Assembly (NCBI GenBank): GCA_029065825.1
Contig: JAIEHQ010000053.1
Coordinates: forward strand, 1-35,503
Direction: 5' to 3'
DNA: 35,503 bases
DNA from: Alistipes sp.
GTDB lineage: Bacteria; Bacteroidota; Bacteroidia; Bacteroidales; Rikenellaceae
In this document: piece after piece, positions 16,326 through 25,685 of the stretch
Layout of the letters: each line of letters opens with the position of its first letter
Position numbering within the stretch: position 1 is the first letter of the stretch
Notes under the pieces: generated by a model
What the model was told of the DNA's origin: nothing
Seen by the model: only the letters and a program-made list of their open reading frames with translations
Databases searched by the model: none
Program-made: the position numbers and the translations under genes

Positions 16326-17213
16326 ATGGACGATTTCCGGCTCAAAGTATTCATCGCGGCGGCGAAGACGCTCAGCTTTACCCGCTGCGCCGAGCAGCTC
16401 TACATTTCGCAGCCGGCCGTGAGCAAACACGTCGGGGAGCTGGAGGCGCGCTACAAGGTGCAGCTGTTCGAGCGGCGGGGCAGCCGGCTGGCGCTGACCG
16501 AGGCGGGGGCGGCGATGCTGCGCCATGCCGAGCGTATCGCCGACGACTACCGCCGCCTGCGCTATGAGATGGATCTTTTCGCCGACCGGCTGGGCGGCGA
16601 ATTGCGCATCGGGGCCAGCACGACCATCGCCCAGTACGTATTGCCCCGCATGCTGGCCCGCTTCACGAGCCGCTTTCCCGAGGTAAGGGTGTCGCTCATC
16701 TCCGGAAACAGCGGGCAGGTCGAGGAGGCGCTCGTGCGCCACGATGCCGACCTGGGGCTTGTCGAGAGCGCCACCCGGCGCCCAGGATTCCATTACGAAC
16801 CTTTCATGCCCGACGAGCTGGTGCTCGTCGCCTCCTCGCGCGGCCGTTACGGCCGGTGCGAGCGGATCACGCTCGACGAGTTGCAGCAGGCACCGCTGGT
16901 GCTTCGCGAGAACGGGTCGGGAACGCTGGAGGTGGTGGCCAGATACTTGGCGGCGGCCGGGATCCGGATCTCGTCGCTGCGGGTAATCATGCGCCTGGGC
17001 AGCACCGAGAGCATCAAGGCTTTCGTGCGCAGCAGCGATGCGCTGGCGATCGTCTCGGTCGCCTCGGTGGTCGATGAACTGCGCAGCGGGGAGCTGCGCA
17101 TCGTCGATATGGAGGGGTGCGCGATCCGCCGCGACTTCTCGTTCGTATGGCCCGAAGGGCGGGGCGATGCCCTCGCCTCGCGTTTCGTCGGGTTCGTGCG
17201 CAGTTTCGAGTAA
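16326..17213 (+). CDS. LysR-family transcriptional regulator
   Basis: This 295-residue DNA-binding regulator has the N-terminal winged helix-turn-helix of the LysR family (about residues 3-60, with LSFTRCAEQLYISQPAVSKH as the HTH) and a periplasmic-binding-protein-like effector domain beginning near GGELRIGASTTIAQYVLP. LysR proteins usually act as tetramers that sense a small molecule and often control a divergent gene. Here there is no divergent neighbour: it follows the DHH gene by 10 nt and converges on a glycosyltransferase gene with only 5 nt between the stops. Its target and effector cannot be told. The start at 16326 avoids a long overlap with the DHH gene. Confidence 0.93.
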   Translation: MDDFRLKVFIAAAKTLSFTRCAEQLYISQPAVSKHVGELEARYKVQLFERRGSRLALTEAGAAMLRHAERIADDYRRLRYEMDLFADRLGGELRIGASTTIAQYVLPRMLARFTSRFPEVRVSLISGNSGQVEEALVRHDADLGLVESATRRPGFHYEPFMPDELVLVASSRGRYGRCERITLDELQQAPLVLRENGSGTLEVVARYLAAAGIRISSLRVIMRLGSTESIKAFVRSSDALAIVSVASVVDELRSGELRIVDMEGCAIRRDFSFVWPEGRGDALASRFVGFVRSFE

Positions 17214-17218
17214 TCGGG

Positions 17219-18142
17219 TTACAGCCCTTTCCGGGCGATCGCCCATGCCAATCGGTTATACAGCTCCAGCAGGGGTGCCCGCCAGTTCGCGGGCAGCGCG
17301 TTCAGCAGGCGCAGCTTGCGGAGCGTGCGTCGGCTGTGCCGCGTGTAGGCGAAGAAACGCGCCGCGCGGGCGGCCTCCTGAGTGCCTCCCTTGGCGCTGG
17401 CGCCCAGCGCCTTGCCCAGTGCCGCGCGGGCGACGTACTCGTTGCTCTGCTCGTCGGCCGAGGGGTCGTACAGCTCCTCGAACGAAAAGCGGGTCTGCTC
17501 GGGGCGGTAGATCGCGGCCGAACGGTTGTCGGCCGCCTTGGAGTAAACGGCCAGCCTCGCCGGCGAGAAGCAGACGGGGGCCGTGCGTGCGATCCGGGTC
17601 CAAAGGTACTGGTCCTCGCCCATGCGCATCCCCTCGGGGAATCCGCCCAGCCGCAGCGTCAGGTCGCGGCGTAGGGTTGTGCTCGAAGGGATCAGCACGT
17701 AGCGGGAGAGGGATTCGGCGAAGAAATCGACGATCCCTTCGGTGCGGGGCGTGTCGCCCGGGGTAAGGGTGCGCCCGTCGTCGATGAGGAAGGAGCAGGC
17801 GTAGGCTCCGCAGCCGGGGTAGCGGTCGATCAGCCGGGCGATTTCGGCCAGATAGCCCGGCTCCCAGCGGTCGTCGCCGTCGAGCAGGGCGACCCACGTG
17901 CCCCGCGCCTCGCCGATGGCCCGGTTGCGGGCGGCGCTCACGCCCCGGTTCTCCTGCCGCACGAGGCGCACCAGCGGCGAGGCGAGGCGTTCGACCTCGC
18001 GGGCGCTGCCGTCGGTCGAGCCGTCATCGACGACGATGATTTCGAGCGGAGGCAGCGTCTGCGCCAGCACCGAGTGCAGGGAGCGGGCGATCTCCCGCTC
18101 CTTGTTGTAGAGGGGAACGACGACCGAAATATCACAGTTCAT
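17219..18142 (-). CDS. Family 2 glycosyltransferase
   Basis: This 307-residue GT-A fold enzyme should transfer a sugar from a nucleotide donor to a growing surface glycan on the cytoplasmic side. The N-terminal domain has SVVVPLYNKEREI, IIVVDDGSTDGS, NRGVSAARNRAI and the metal-binding DGDD near residue 89. The C-terminal part is less conserved and Arg-rich, without a clear membrane helix. It is the last gene of a three-gene minus-strand unit and overlaps the end of the Stealth gene by 11 nt, which indicates translational coupling. No terminator is seen between its stop and the converging LysR stop. Sugar and linkage are unknown. Confidence 0.92.
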   Translation of the reverse strand: MNCDISVVVPLYNKEREIARSLHSVLAQTLPPLEIIVVDDGSTDGSAREVERLASPLVRLVRQENRGVSAARNRAIGEARGTWVALLDGDDRWEPGYLAEIARLIDRYPGCGAYACSFLIDDGRTLTPGDTPRTEGIVDFFAESLSRYVLIPSSTTLRRDLTLRLGGFPEGMRMGEDQYLWTRIARTAPVCFSPARLAVYSKAADNRSAAIYRPEQTRFSFEELYDPSADEQSNEYVARAALGKALGASAKGGTQEAARAARFFAYTRHSRRTLRKLRLLNALPANWRAPLLELYNRLAWAIARKGL

Positions 18143-19127
18143 AGCTCGACTTTTCGGGTAGGATATGTTCGAACGCCCCGTCGAGCCGGGCGCACATCGC
18201 CTCGAAGTCGGCGATGCGCTCGCTGTCGTTCAGGCAGATCATGCGCCAGCGCTGCCGCTCGATGTCGCGGCAGATCGCCCCGATCGTCTCATCGGAGAGA
18301 GTCATCAGGCGGCAGTCCCGCATCGAGCGGGGGGAGAAGGCTCCCGAGGCGAGCATGTCGTAGCGGAAGAGGTAGTCCGAGACGTTGGTCAGGTTGCGGA
18401 ACGTGTGGCGGCACGTGGCATCGAGCGCTGCGTGCCACTCGCGCCAGCAGGCCTCCCAGTGGCTGCGCAGCACGGGTTGCGGGACGTGGTGGTCGAGCAT
18501 GCCCGTGAACATGCTCCAGGGTATCAGTGTCAGGGTCTTCAACAGGTCGGAGAGTCCGTATCGCGGCGAGAACCATTTGCCGGGATGGGCGAGGATCGCT
18601 CTGTTCTTGCGGTATTTGGCGTTGATAAGCTCCAGATTGTTGTACTGTATGTGGCCGATCGACGAGGGCTGCACCACGCTCAGCCGGGCCATGTCGCAGG
18701 GCAGGCCCCGCCGGAAGAAGTCTTCGGGCCGGCAGGGGCGCGTGAGGAACATGTCGTCGTTGAAGACCACGAACCGTTCGGCCAGCCCCTCGATGCGGTG
18801 GAGGTTCATGCCGATCGTGAGCGAGTTGAAGGTGGGCAGATACTCCGCCGGGATGAACTCCTCGTGGCGGACGATCCTCAGGCGGGGATGGTCGCGCCGC
18901 AGCCAGTCGGGCAGGTGGCCCCAGGTAACCAGGTGGATGCGCCGCACCCAGGGGGCGAAGCGCTCCGCCGCGCGGAACCAGTAGTGGAGGTTGCGCCAGT
19001 AGCGGATGCGGATCGGCGAGACATCGTCTCCCTCCTGCGCCTCGGCCTTTTTCGCCCGCTGCCACTCGGCCAGCCAGGCGGGGTCGGAGCCATCGACCCA
19101 GAAAATTACGAAATCAATCTCGTTCAT
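18132..19127 (-). CDS. Stealth-family sugar-1-phosphate transferase
   Basis: Stealth proteins transfer hexose-1-phosphate from UDP- or similar donors to make phosphodiester-linked capsules (the family also includes the human GlcNAc-phosphotransferase). The 331-residue protein shows conserved region 1 (IDFVIFWVDGSDPAW), region 2 with LPTFNSLTIGMNLHRIEGL and the acidic FVVFNDDMFL, and region 3 (DHHVPQPVLRSHWEACW). Region 4 is less clear. It sits between the LuxE-type gene (40 nt gap) and the glycosyltransferase (11-nt overlap). The context suggests a short pathway for a phosphodiester-containing cell-surface polymer or decoration. A polymerase, flippase or export system is not present in the window. 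Confidence 0.92.
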   Translation of the reverse strand: MNEIDFVIFWVDGSDPAWLAEWQRAKKAEAQEGDDVSPIRIRYWRNLHYWFRAAERFAPWVRRIHLVTWGHLPDWLRRDHPRLRIVRHEEFIPAEYLPTFNSLTIGMNLHRIEGLAERFVVFNDDMFLTRPCRPEDFFRRGLPCDMARLSVVQPSSIGHIQYNNLELINAKYRKNRAILAHPGKWFSPRYGLSDLLKTLTLIPWSMFTGMLDHHVPQPVLRSHWEACWREWHAALDATCRHTFRNLTNVSDYLFRYDMLASGAFSPRSMRDCRLMTLSDETIGAICRDIERQRWRMICLNDSERIADFEAMCARLDGAFEHILPEKSSYEL

Positions 19128-19167
19128 CGTGCTCGTTTTTAGTCGGAGGCCGTCCGATGGGGCCGGG

Positions 19168-20139
19168 CTACTGCACCAGCAGATTGCAGCCCCGGATGTC
19201 GCTCCGGTCGATGCGCCCCTCGATCTCGAAGCTGCCGTCGGCGAAGAGGCGGCCTATGTCCTGGGTCTGGATGAAGGCGCAGGAGTGGCGGTTGGCCAGG
19301 TCGATGATGTCGATCCCGCCCCGTGTGCCGACGGGCCGGCGGTCGAACGGGTCGTTCGTGTCGCGGACCGAAACCCGCATCCAGGCCGGGGTGCGGAAGA
19401 TGCCGTCGCCGGCCGAGTAGGCCTGCGAGGTTAGTTCGGCCATGCCGTACTCGGAGTGGATGCGCTCCACGCCGAAGGCCTCGCAGAGGAGGCGGTGGAA
19501 CTGCGCCTTGGGCAGCTCCTCGCGACGGCCTTTCATGCCGCCGGTCTCCATGACCACCGTGTCCGCGAGTTTCGGGGCGTATCGCTCGGCCAGCTCCCAG
19601 AGGGCGTAGCTCACTCCCAGCAGGATCTTGGGCTTGGGGTCGCGGGCCATCCGCTCCAGCAGCCCCTCGTAGTCGTGCAGGAAAAAGCCGCCCGAACCGC
19701 AGGCGGCGATCAGCCGATCGACCATATAGACCAGCGACGACCCCTCGCGTTCGAGGTAGTTGGGCAGCAGCCCGTAGAGGCTCCAGCCGGCCGGGTCGCC
19801 GTAGAACTGGCGGAAGGCCGTGCGGAAAGCCTGCTCGTACCAGCCGAGCGAGCGCATCGGGTGGCGCGAGGCGAGGGTGCCCCCCGTGTTGCTCGACGTG
19901 AAGACCGCCTCGGGAGGCTCCTCGCAGCTATAGACCTCCCGCCATTTGAAGGCCTCGATCGGCAGGTGCGGGATCTGCTCCGCCCGCCCGACCTGCTCCG
20001 GGTCCACTCCGAGCAGATCGAGGTATTCGCGATAGACGGCGCAGTGCGCGGCCTGGAAGCGGAAGGTCTCGAGCGCGGCCCGTTCGAACGCCTCCCCGTC
20101 GCCGGGGACGAGCGAGAAGATTGCATCGTCGTGTCTCAT
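19168..20139 (-). CDS. LuxE-family (acyl-protein synthetase/PaaK-like adenylating) protein
   Basis: This 323-residue protein resembles the LuxE family of adenylate-forming enzymes, which activate carboxylic acids and move the acyl group to a protein or other acceptor. A nucleotide-binding loop is visible in TSSNTGGTLASRH (about residue 78-90), and the family segments METGGMKGRREEL and HSEYGMAELTSQAY follow. The C-terminus has the hinge-like FEIEGRIDRSDIRGCN. The start at 20139 is chosen because the -7 element sits just upstream and would lie inside a longer form. It heads the operon with Stealth and glycosyltransferase genes. By analogy with CapK/PaaK-like proteins in polysaccharide loci, it may activate an acyl group for glycan decoration; this is inference. 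Confidence 0.85.
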   Translation of the reverse strand: MRHDDAIFSLVPGDGEAFERAALETFRFQAAHCAVYREYLDLLGVDPEQVGRAEQIPHLPIEAFKWREVYSCEEPPEAVFTSSNTGGTLASRHPMRSLGWYEQAFRTAFRQFYGDPAGWSLYGLLPNYLEREGSSLVYMVDRLIAACGSGGFFLHDYEGLLERMARDPKPKILLGVSYALWELAERYAPKLADTVVMETGGMKGRREELPKAQFHRLLCEAFGVERIHSEYGMAELTSQAYSAGDGIFRTPAWMRVSVRDTNDPFDRRPVGTRGGIDIIDLANRHSCAFIQTQDIGRLFADGSFEIEGRIDRSDIRGCNLLVQ

Positions 20140-20147
20140 GGTAAGGA

Positions 20148-20155
20148 CAAAGATA
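20148..20155 (-). promoter_or_regulatory. -7 element for the LuxE-Stealth-glycosyltransferase operon
   Basis: On the minus strand this is TATCTTTG, ending 8 nt before the ATG at 20139. The leader would be nearly absent. No good -33 box is seen. Confidence 0.6.
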
Positions 20156-20292
20156 GCGATTATTCTCCAAAGACGGTCGCGCTTGCGTGCGTACCGGCCG
20201 TGCATCCGGTGTTTTTCAGCCGTCCGGAGCGGCCGGAATCGCCGGATGCGTAAATTTTGGGGGATAAATCGGCCAACTCACGAAAAATATTC

Positions 20293-20300
20293 TATATTTG
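20293..20300 (+). promoter_or_regulatory. pdxA: -7 element for pdxA
   Basis: TATATTTG matches the consensus; the leader would be about 90 nt and contains several short GC-rich inverted repeats (for example GGCGGA/TCCGCC around 20337-20351). It is divergent from the LuxE promoter. Confidence 0.6.
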
Positions 20301-20396
20301 TGATTTAAAACGGCGAGTTCGCCGAATGCCGGAGCCGGGCGGACTTTCCGCCGCTTCGGGGGAGGCGGACGGCGCAGGATAAATGAACAGGATTTT

Positions 20397-21491
20397 ATGT
20401 CGGATCACAGACTGAAGATAGGTATTACTCAGGGAGATACCAACGGTATCGGCTGGGAGGTGATAATCAAGGCGCTGGGCGATCCCCGCATGGCGGAGGT
20501 CTGCACCCCCGTGATTTACGGGTCGCCCCGGGCGGCCGAACGCTACCGGACGACGCTCCGCGAGGCGGAACCTCTGGCTTTCAATGCGGTCGCCTCGCCT
20601 CAGGAGGCCCGTCGAGGCAAGATCAACCTGATCGTCGCGGGCGAGCCGGAGAAGATCGAGCCGGGCAAGGCTTCGGCCGAAGCGGGCCGCGCGGCTGCGG
20701 AGGCGTTGCGCGCTGCGGTCGCCGACCTGCGGAGCGGAGCGATCGACGCGCTGGTGACGGCTCCGATCGACAAGGAGTCGATCCAGTCGGACGACTTCCG
20801 CTGCACGGGCCACACCGAGTTTCTCGCCTCCGAGCTGGGCGGCACCCCCCTGATGATGATGTGCAGCGACCGGCTGCGCGTGGGGCTGGTAACCATCCAT
20901 ATCCCCCTGGCGGAGATCGGACGGTCGCTTACCGCCGAAGGGATCGTCGCACGCCTCAAACAGTTGCGCGAGTCGCTCAGGCAGGATTTCGGGGCGGTCG
21001 AACCGCGCATCGCCGTGCTTTCGCTCAATCCCCATGCGGGCGACGGCGGACTGCTCGGCTCGGAGGAGGAGCGGATCATCCGCCCGGCGATCAACGAGGC
21101 CTACGCCCAGGGTGTGCTGGCCTTCGGACCGTTCGCTGCCGACGGCTTTTTCGCCTGCGGAAACTACCGGGCCTACGATGCGGTGCTGGCCATGTACCAC
21201 GATCAGGGGCTTACCCCCTTCAAGACCCTTTCGCCCGACGGCGTGAACTTCACGGCCTGCCTCGGCCGGGTGCGCACCTCGCCCGATCACGGCGTGGCGT
21301 ACGACATCGCCGGACAGGACAAGGCCGATCCGCAGTCGATGCGCAACGCGATCTATGCTGCGGTCGATATCGTGAACCGCCGCCGCGCCTGGGCCGTATG
21401 GACGGCCGATCCGCTGCAGCGCGCCGAGCGCGAGCGGGGCGGACGGGACGTGTCGGTCAAGGACCTGCCCGAGGCGGAGAAGGAGGCTTAG
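20397..21491 (+). CDS. pdxA: 4-hydroxythreonine-4-phosphate dehydrogenase PdxA
   Basis: PdxA oxidises 4-phosphohydroxy-L-threonine with NAD to give 3-amino-2-oxopropyl phosphate in the DXP-dependent route to pyridoxal phosphate. The 364-residue length is slightly above the E. coli enzyme and close to Bacteroidota forms. Visible motifs are the N-terminal GITQGDTNGIGWEV, the metal-binding His in CTGHTEFLA, SLNPHAGDGGLLGSEE, and MYHDQGLTPFK with its metal-ligand His. The C-terminal GVNFTACLGRVRTSPDHGVAYDIAG region is typical. A small membrane protein gene begins 4 nt after its stop. PdxJ, the partner enzyme, is not in the window. Confidence 0.96.
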   Translation: MSDHRLKIGITQGDTNGIGWEVIIKALGDPRMAEVCTPVIYGSPRAAERYRTTLREAEPLAFNAVASPQEARRGKINLIVAGEPEKIEPGKASAEAGRAAAEALRAAVADLRSGAIDALVTAPIDKESIQSDDFRCTGHTEFLASELGGTPLMMMCSDRLRVGLVTIHIPLAEIGRSLTAEGIVARLKQLRESLRQDFGAVEPRIAVLSLNPHAGDGGLLGSEEERIIRPAINEAYAQGVLAFGPFAADGFFACGNYRAYDAVLAMYHDQGLTPFKTLSPDGVNFTACLGRVRTSPDHGVAYDIAGQDKADPQSMRNAIYAAVDIVNRRRAWAVWTADPLQRAERERGGRDVSVKDLPEAEKEA

Positions 21492-21495
21492 CGTC

Positions 21496-21705
21496 ATGGC
21501 GGCCCGAATGACCCGGACGACCGGATGGACGCTCGCCGCCTTTGCGGCGGCGATGCTTGCGGTGGAGCTGCTGCGGGAGGGATTCCGTCCCGAGAAGCGG
21601 ATCGTTTACTGTGTGCTGCTGCTCGCGGCCGCTGGCGGGGCCTGCGTCGCATGGCGCGGGTCGCGGAGCGGACGGGACGATGCGGAGCACGACGGTCGGT
21701 GTTGA
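21496..21705 (+). CDS. Small two-helix membrane protein, tandem copy 1
   Basis: This 69-residue product is not recognised. It has two predicted membrane helices (about residues 10-26 and 37-52) separated by a charged turn (REGFRPEKR) and ends in a basic then acidic tail, GRDDAEHDGRC. The start lies 4 nt after the pdxA stop, and AAGGAGG within the last pdxA codons gives an unusually good Shine-Dalgarno match for this phylum. The codon-level repeat with the next gene supports that this is a real gene and not a chance frame: the tail sequence GATGCGGAGCACGAC occurs in the same frame at the same place in both. Confidence 0.7.
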   Translation: MAARMTRTTGWTLAAFAAAMLAVELLREGFRPEKRIVYCVLLLAAAGGACVAWRGSRSGRDDAEHDGRC

Positions 21706-21709
21706 AGTT

Positions 21710-21943
21710 ATGAAGATATTGCGTATCCAGCAGACGATCGCCTGGGCGCTGTTCGCAGCGGCGCTCGCCGTCATGCTTTGTGCGGGCGGCCGGAGCTGGG
21801 GCCGGGTGCTCCTCGGGGTGCTCTTTCTCGCCGTCGCCGTCAATACGGCCGGGCTGTTCCTTTGGCTGCTGTTGCGGGTTCGCCGGGAGCGGCAGCAGGC
21901 GCGCGGTGCGGAGAGGCGGGATGCGGAGCACGACAGCCGATGA
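21710..21943 (+). CDS. Small two-helix membrane protein, tandem copy 2
   Basis: This 77-residue product is not recognised. It begins MKILRIQQTIAWALFAAALA, has two membrane helices (about residues 8-25 and 31-53), then a basic stretch (RVRRERQQARGAERR) and ends RDAEHDSR. It follows copy 1 by 4 nt and has the same plan and the same DAEHD tail, so the two look like diverged tandem duplicates. Such proteins may be small membrane partners of other complexes. The 92 nt before thrS shows no clear TAnnTTTG promoter, so thrS could be transcribed through from here. Confidence 0.7.
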   Translation: MKILRIQQTIAWALFAAALAVMLCAGGRSWGRVLLGVLFLAVAVNTAGLFLWLLLRVRRERQQARGAERRDAEHDSR

Positions 21944-22035
21944 TTGAGAGAACAACAGCCGGGACGACCGGAGGCGTATTCCGTCTCGTAATTGTGGAAG
22001 CGCCGAAGGCCCCGACAAACTAAAATTTATACGTA

Positions 22036-23991
<1,956 letters not shown>

Positions 23992-24018
23992 TGTTTTTTA
24001 AGTTTAACCAAATATTTT

Positions 24019-24024
24019 AGGAGG
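24019..24024 (+). promoter_or_regulatory. infC: Perfect Shine-Dalgarno AGGAGG that selects an ATA start for infC
   Basis: AGGAGG is followed by an 8-nt spacer and then ATA at 24033 in the IF3 frame. The first in-frame ATG (24069) has no ribosome-binding site. Such sites are rare in this phylum. Confidence 0.75.
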
Positions 24025-24032
24025 ACAAAGCC

Positions 24033-24644
24033 ATAGCAACACCACCACGTCCGTTCCCGCCGAGACCCATGAACTCGGGGAATAACAACAAACCCAGGAT
24101 GCCGCGCCCCGGCTTCCAGCCTAAGAAAGCGGATAATCCGCACCGCATCAACGACGAGATCACGGCCTCGCAGGTCCGTATCGTGGGCGAGAACGTCGAG
24201 CAGCCGCTCGTGCTGTCGCTCCGCGAGGCGCTCAAACTCGCCGATGAGATGGAGATGGATCTGATCGAGATTTCGCCCAAGGCCGATCCCCCGGTGTGCC
24301 GCATCGCCGATTACCAGAAGTTCCTCTACCAGCAGAAACGCAAGGCGAAGGAGCTGAAGGCCAATCAGACGAAAGTGGTCATCAAGGAGATCCGCTTCGG
24401 TCCGCAGACCGACGATCACGACTACAACTTCAAGTTGAAGCATGCCGAGAACTTCCTCAAGGAGGGTTCGAAGGTAAAGGCCTATGTCTTCTTCCGGGGA
24501 CGTTCGATCGTCTTCAAGGAGCAGGGAGAGATTCTGCTGCTGCGCTTCGCCACCGATCTGGAGGAGCTGGCCAAGGTCGAGTCGATGCCTAAGCTCGACG
24601 GCAAGAAGATGAACATGATTCTGGCTCCGAAGAGCAAGAAATAG
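24033..24644 (+). CDS. infC: Translation initiation factor IF-3, probable ATA start
   Basis: IF-3 binds the 30S subunit, checks the start codon and keeps the subunits apart. From ATA the protein has 203 residues: a Pro-rich extension ([11 protein letters not shown]), then [18 protein letters not shown] opening the N-domain. The linker [20 protein letters not shown] and the C-domain [20 protein letters not shown] follow. An ATG at 24069 would give 191 residues and lacks a ribosome-binding site. Non-canonical starts in infC are known (AUU in E. coli) and let IF-3 repress its own synthesis, so AUA here suggests autoregulation. The rpmI-rplT pair that usually follows is absent. Confidence 0.95.
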   Translation: MATPPRPFPPRPMNSGNNNKPRMPRPGFQPKKADNPHRINDEITASQVRIVGENVEQPLVLSLREALKLADEMEMDLIEISPKADPPVCRIADYQKFLYQQKRKAKELKANQTKVVIKEIRFGPQTDDHDYNFKLKHAENFLKEGSKVKAYVFFRGRSIVFKEQGEILLLRFATDLEELAKVESMPKLDGKKMNMILAPKSKK

Positions 24645-24688
24645 TCGGGGACGATCGCCCCGCGCTGCCGAGAGGCGGCGTTGTTTGC

Positions 24689-24738
24689 ACACTGTCGAGG
24701 TGCGGATTCATCCGTACCTCGGCGGTGTTTTGCGTTTT
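24689..24738 (+). terminator. Intrinsic terminator of the thrS-infC unit
   Basis: An 18-bp stem (24689-24706 with 24711-24728, three G-U pairs) with a TTCA loop is followed by TTTTGCGTTTT. Confidence 0.8.
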
Positions 24739-24877
24739 GGGCGGGAACGGGTGCCGGCCGGGTCCGGCGGGAAGACGGGGCTTCGGAAAAGCGCCTTTCG
24801 TCGGCTTCGGCCTTTCTGCCGGGAGCACCCGGCTGGGCGCGCGGCACCGCGCCGTCCGCCGCCAGGCCGACTTCGGA

Positions 24878-24923
24878 ATAGGGCGATAGGGCGATAGGGC
24901 GATAGGGCGATAGGGCGATAGGG
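24878..24923. repeat. Tandem 8-bp repeat GGGCGATA, five full copies
   Basis: Five exact units cover 24881-24920, preceded by ATA and followed by GGG, which extend the period on both sides. It lies between convergent genes, just beyond the SpoU methyltransferase stop at 24933. The rest of the 24645-24932 gap holds the infC terminator and nothing else that I recognise. Confidence 0.95.
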
Positions 24924-24932
24924 GGCTTGCCG

Positions 24933-25685
24933 CTATCCGATGACTCCGGCGGTGCGGCGGCGGAACTCGGCGCAGACGACGGCGGTGGCGATCGCCACAT
25001 TGAGCGATTCGGAACCGCTGCGGTCGGCCGGATAGGGGGGGATGAAGAGCTTGCGGCCGACGTATCGGGCCGCCTCGGCGGTCACGCCCTGCCCTTCGTT
25101 GCCCATCAGGACGATGCCCGCGTCGGAGAGCGGGGCGGTGTAGAGGTTTTCCCCTTCCAGAAAGGTGCCGTAAACCGGTATGCCCTTTTCGCGGGCCTGT
25201 GCCAGGTAGGGGACGAGCTCCGTGTAGTGCACCTCGACCCGCAGGATCGCCCCCATCGTGGCCTGCACCACTTTGGGGTTGTAGCAGTCGGCCGTCTGGG
25301 GCGAGCAGACGATTTGCCGGATGCCGAACCAGTCGGCCAGCCGGATGATCGTACCCAGGTTGCCGGGGTTCTGCACCCGGTCGAGCGCCAGCACCAGCTC
25401 CCGGGCGGCGCGCTCGGGACGGAACGGCCGGCGGGGTATTTCGACCAGCGCCAGCGAATCGGAGGGGGTTTTGAGCAGCGAGAGACGCTCCATCTCGCGT
25501 GGGGAGACCGTCTCGACGTGCGGTCCGGCGAAGAGATCCCCGATGCAGAAGATCTTGCGGATGCGCAGCTGAGAGGCTGCCAGTTCGCCGATGAACTTGT
25601 GTCCTTCGGCGACGAAAAGCCCCGATTCGTCGCGGCCTCGTTTGTCCGCCAGCGAGCGGACGAGTTGTATTTCGGCTTTGGTCAT
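24933..25685 (-). CDS. SpoU/TrmH-family RNA 2'-O-methyltransferase
   Basis: This 250-residue SPOUT-fold enzyme should methylate a ribose in rRNA or tRNA using S-adenosylmethionine. The N-terminal part (FVAEGHKFIGEL) is the RNA 2'-O-ribose methyltransferase substrate-binding domain. The knot-forming domain has motif 1 NPGNLGTIIRLADWFG, motif 2 VLMGNEGQGV and motif 3 IPPYPADRSGSESLNVAIAT. The frame runs upstream to 26267 through the RNase Z gene, but MTKAEIQLVRSLAD at 25685 is the natural start, and its ATG overlaps the RNase Z stop as ATGA. The target nucleotide cannot be deduced. Confidence 0.94.
   Translation of the reverse strand: MTKAEIQLVRSLADKRGRDESGLFVAEGHKFIGELAASQLRIRKIFCIGDLFAGPHVETVSPREMERLSLLKTPSDSLALVEIPRRPFRPERAARELVLALDRVQNPGNLGTIIRLADWFGIRQIVCSPQTADCYNPKVVQATMGAILRVEVHYTELVPYLAQAREKGIPVYGTFLEGENLYTAPLSDAGIVLMGNEGQGVTAEAARYVGRKLFIPPYPADRSGSESLNVAIATAVVCAEFRRRTAGVIG

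Noticed and set aside
11057-16354. A 1765-codon open frame on the minus strand opposite helicase, murG and DHH genes
   Set aside because: It is the antisense of well-supported genes, has repetitive Arg/Leu/His-rich sequence with no domain, and such long antisense frames are expected in GC-rich coding DNA.
20300-20396. Riboswitch in the pdxA leader
   Set aside because: Short GC-rich inverted repeats are present but no known riboswitch core could be recognised.
21944-22035. T-box or other leader control of thrS
   Set aside because: The gap is only 92 nt, lacks T-box sequence motifs, and T-boxes are not typical of this phylum.
24878-24923. Tandem repeat as a CRISPR array
   Set aside because: Units are 8 bp with no spacers and there are no cas genes.
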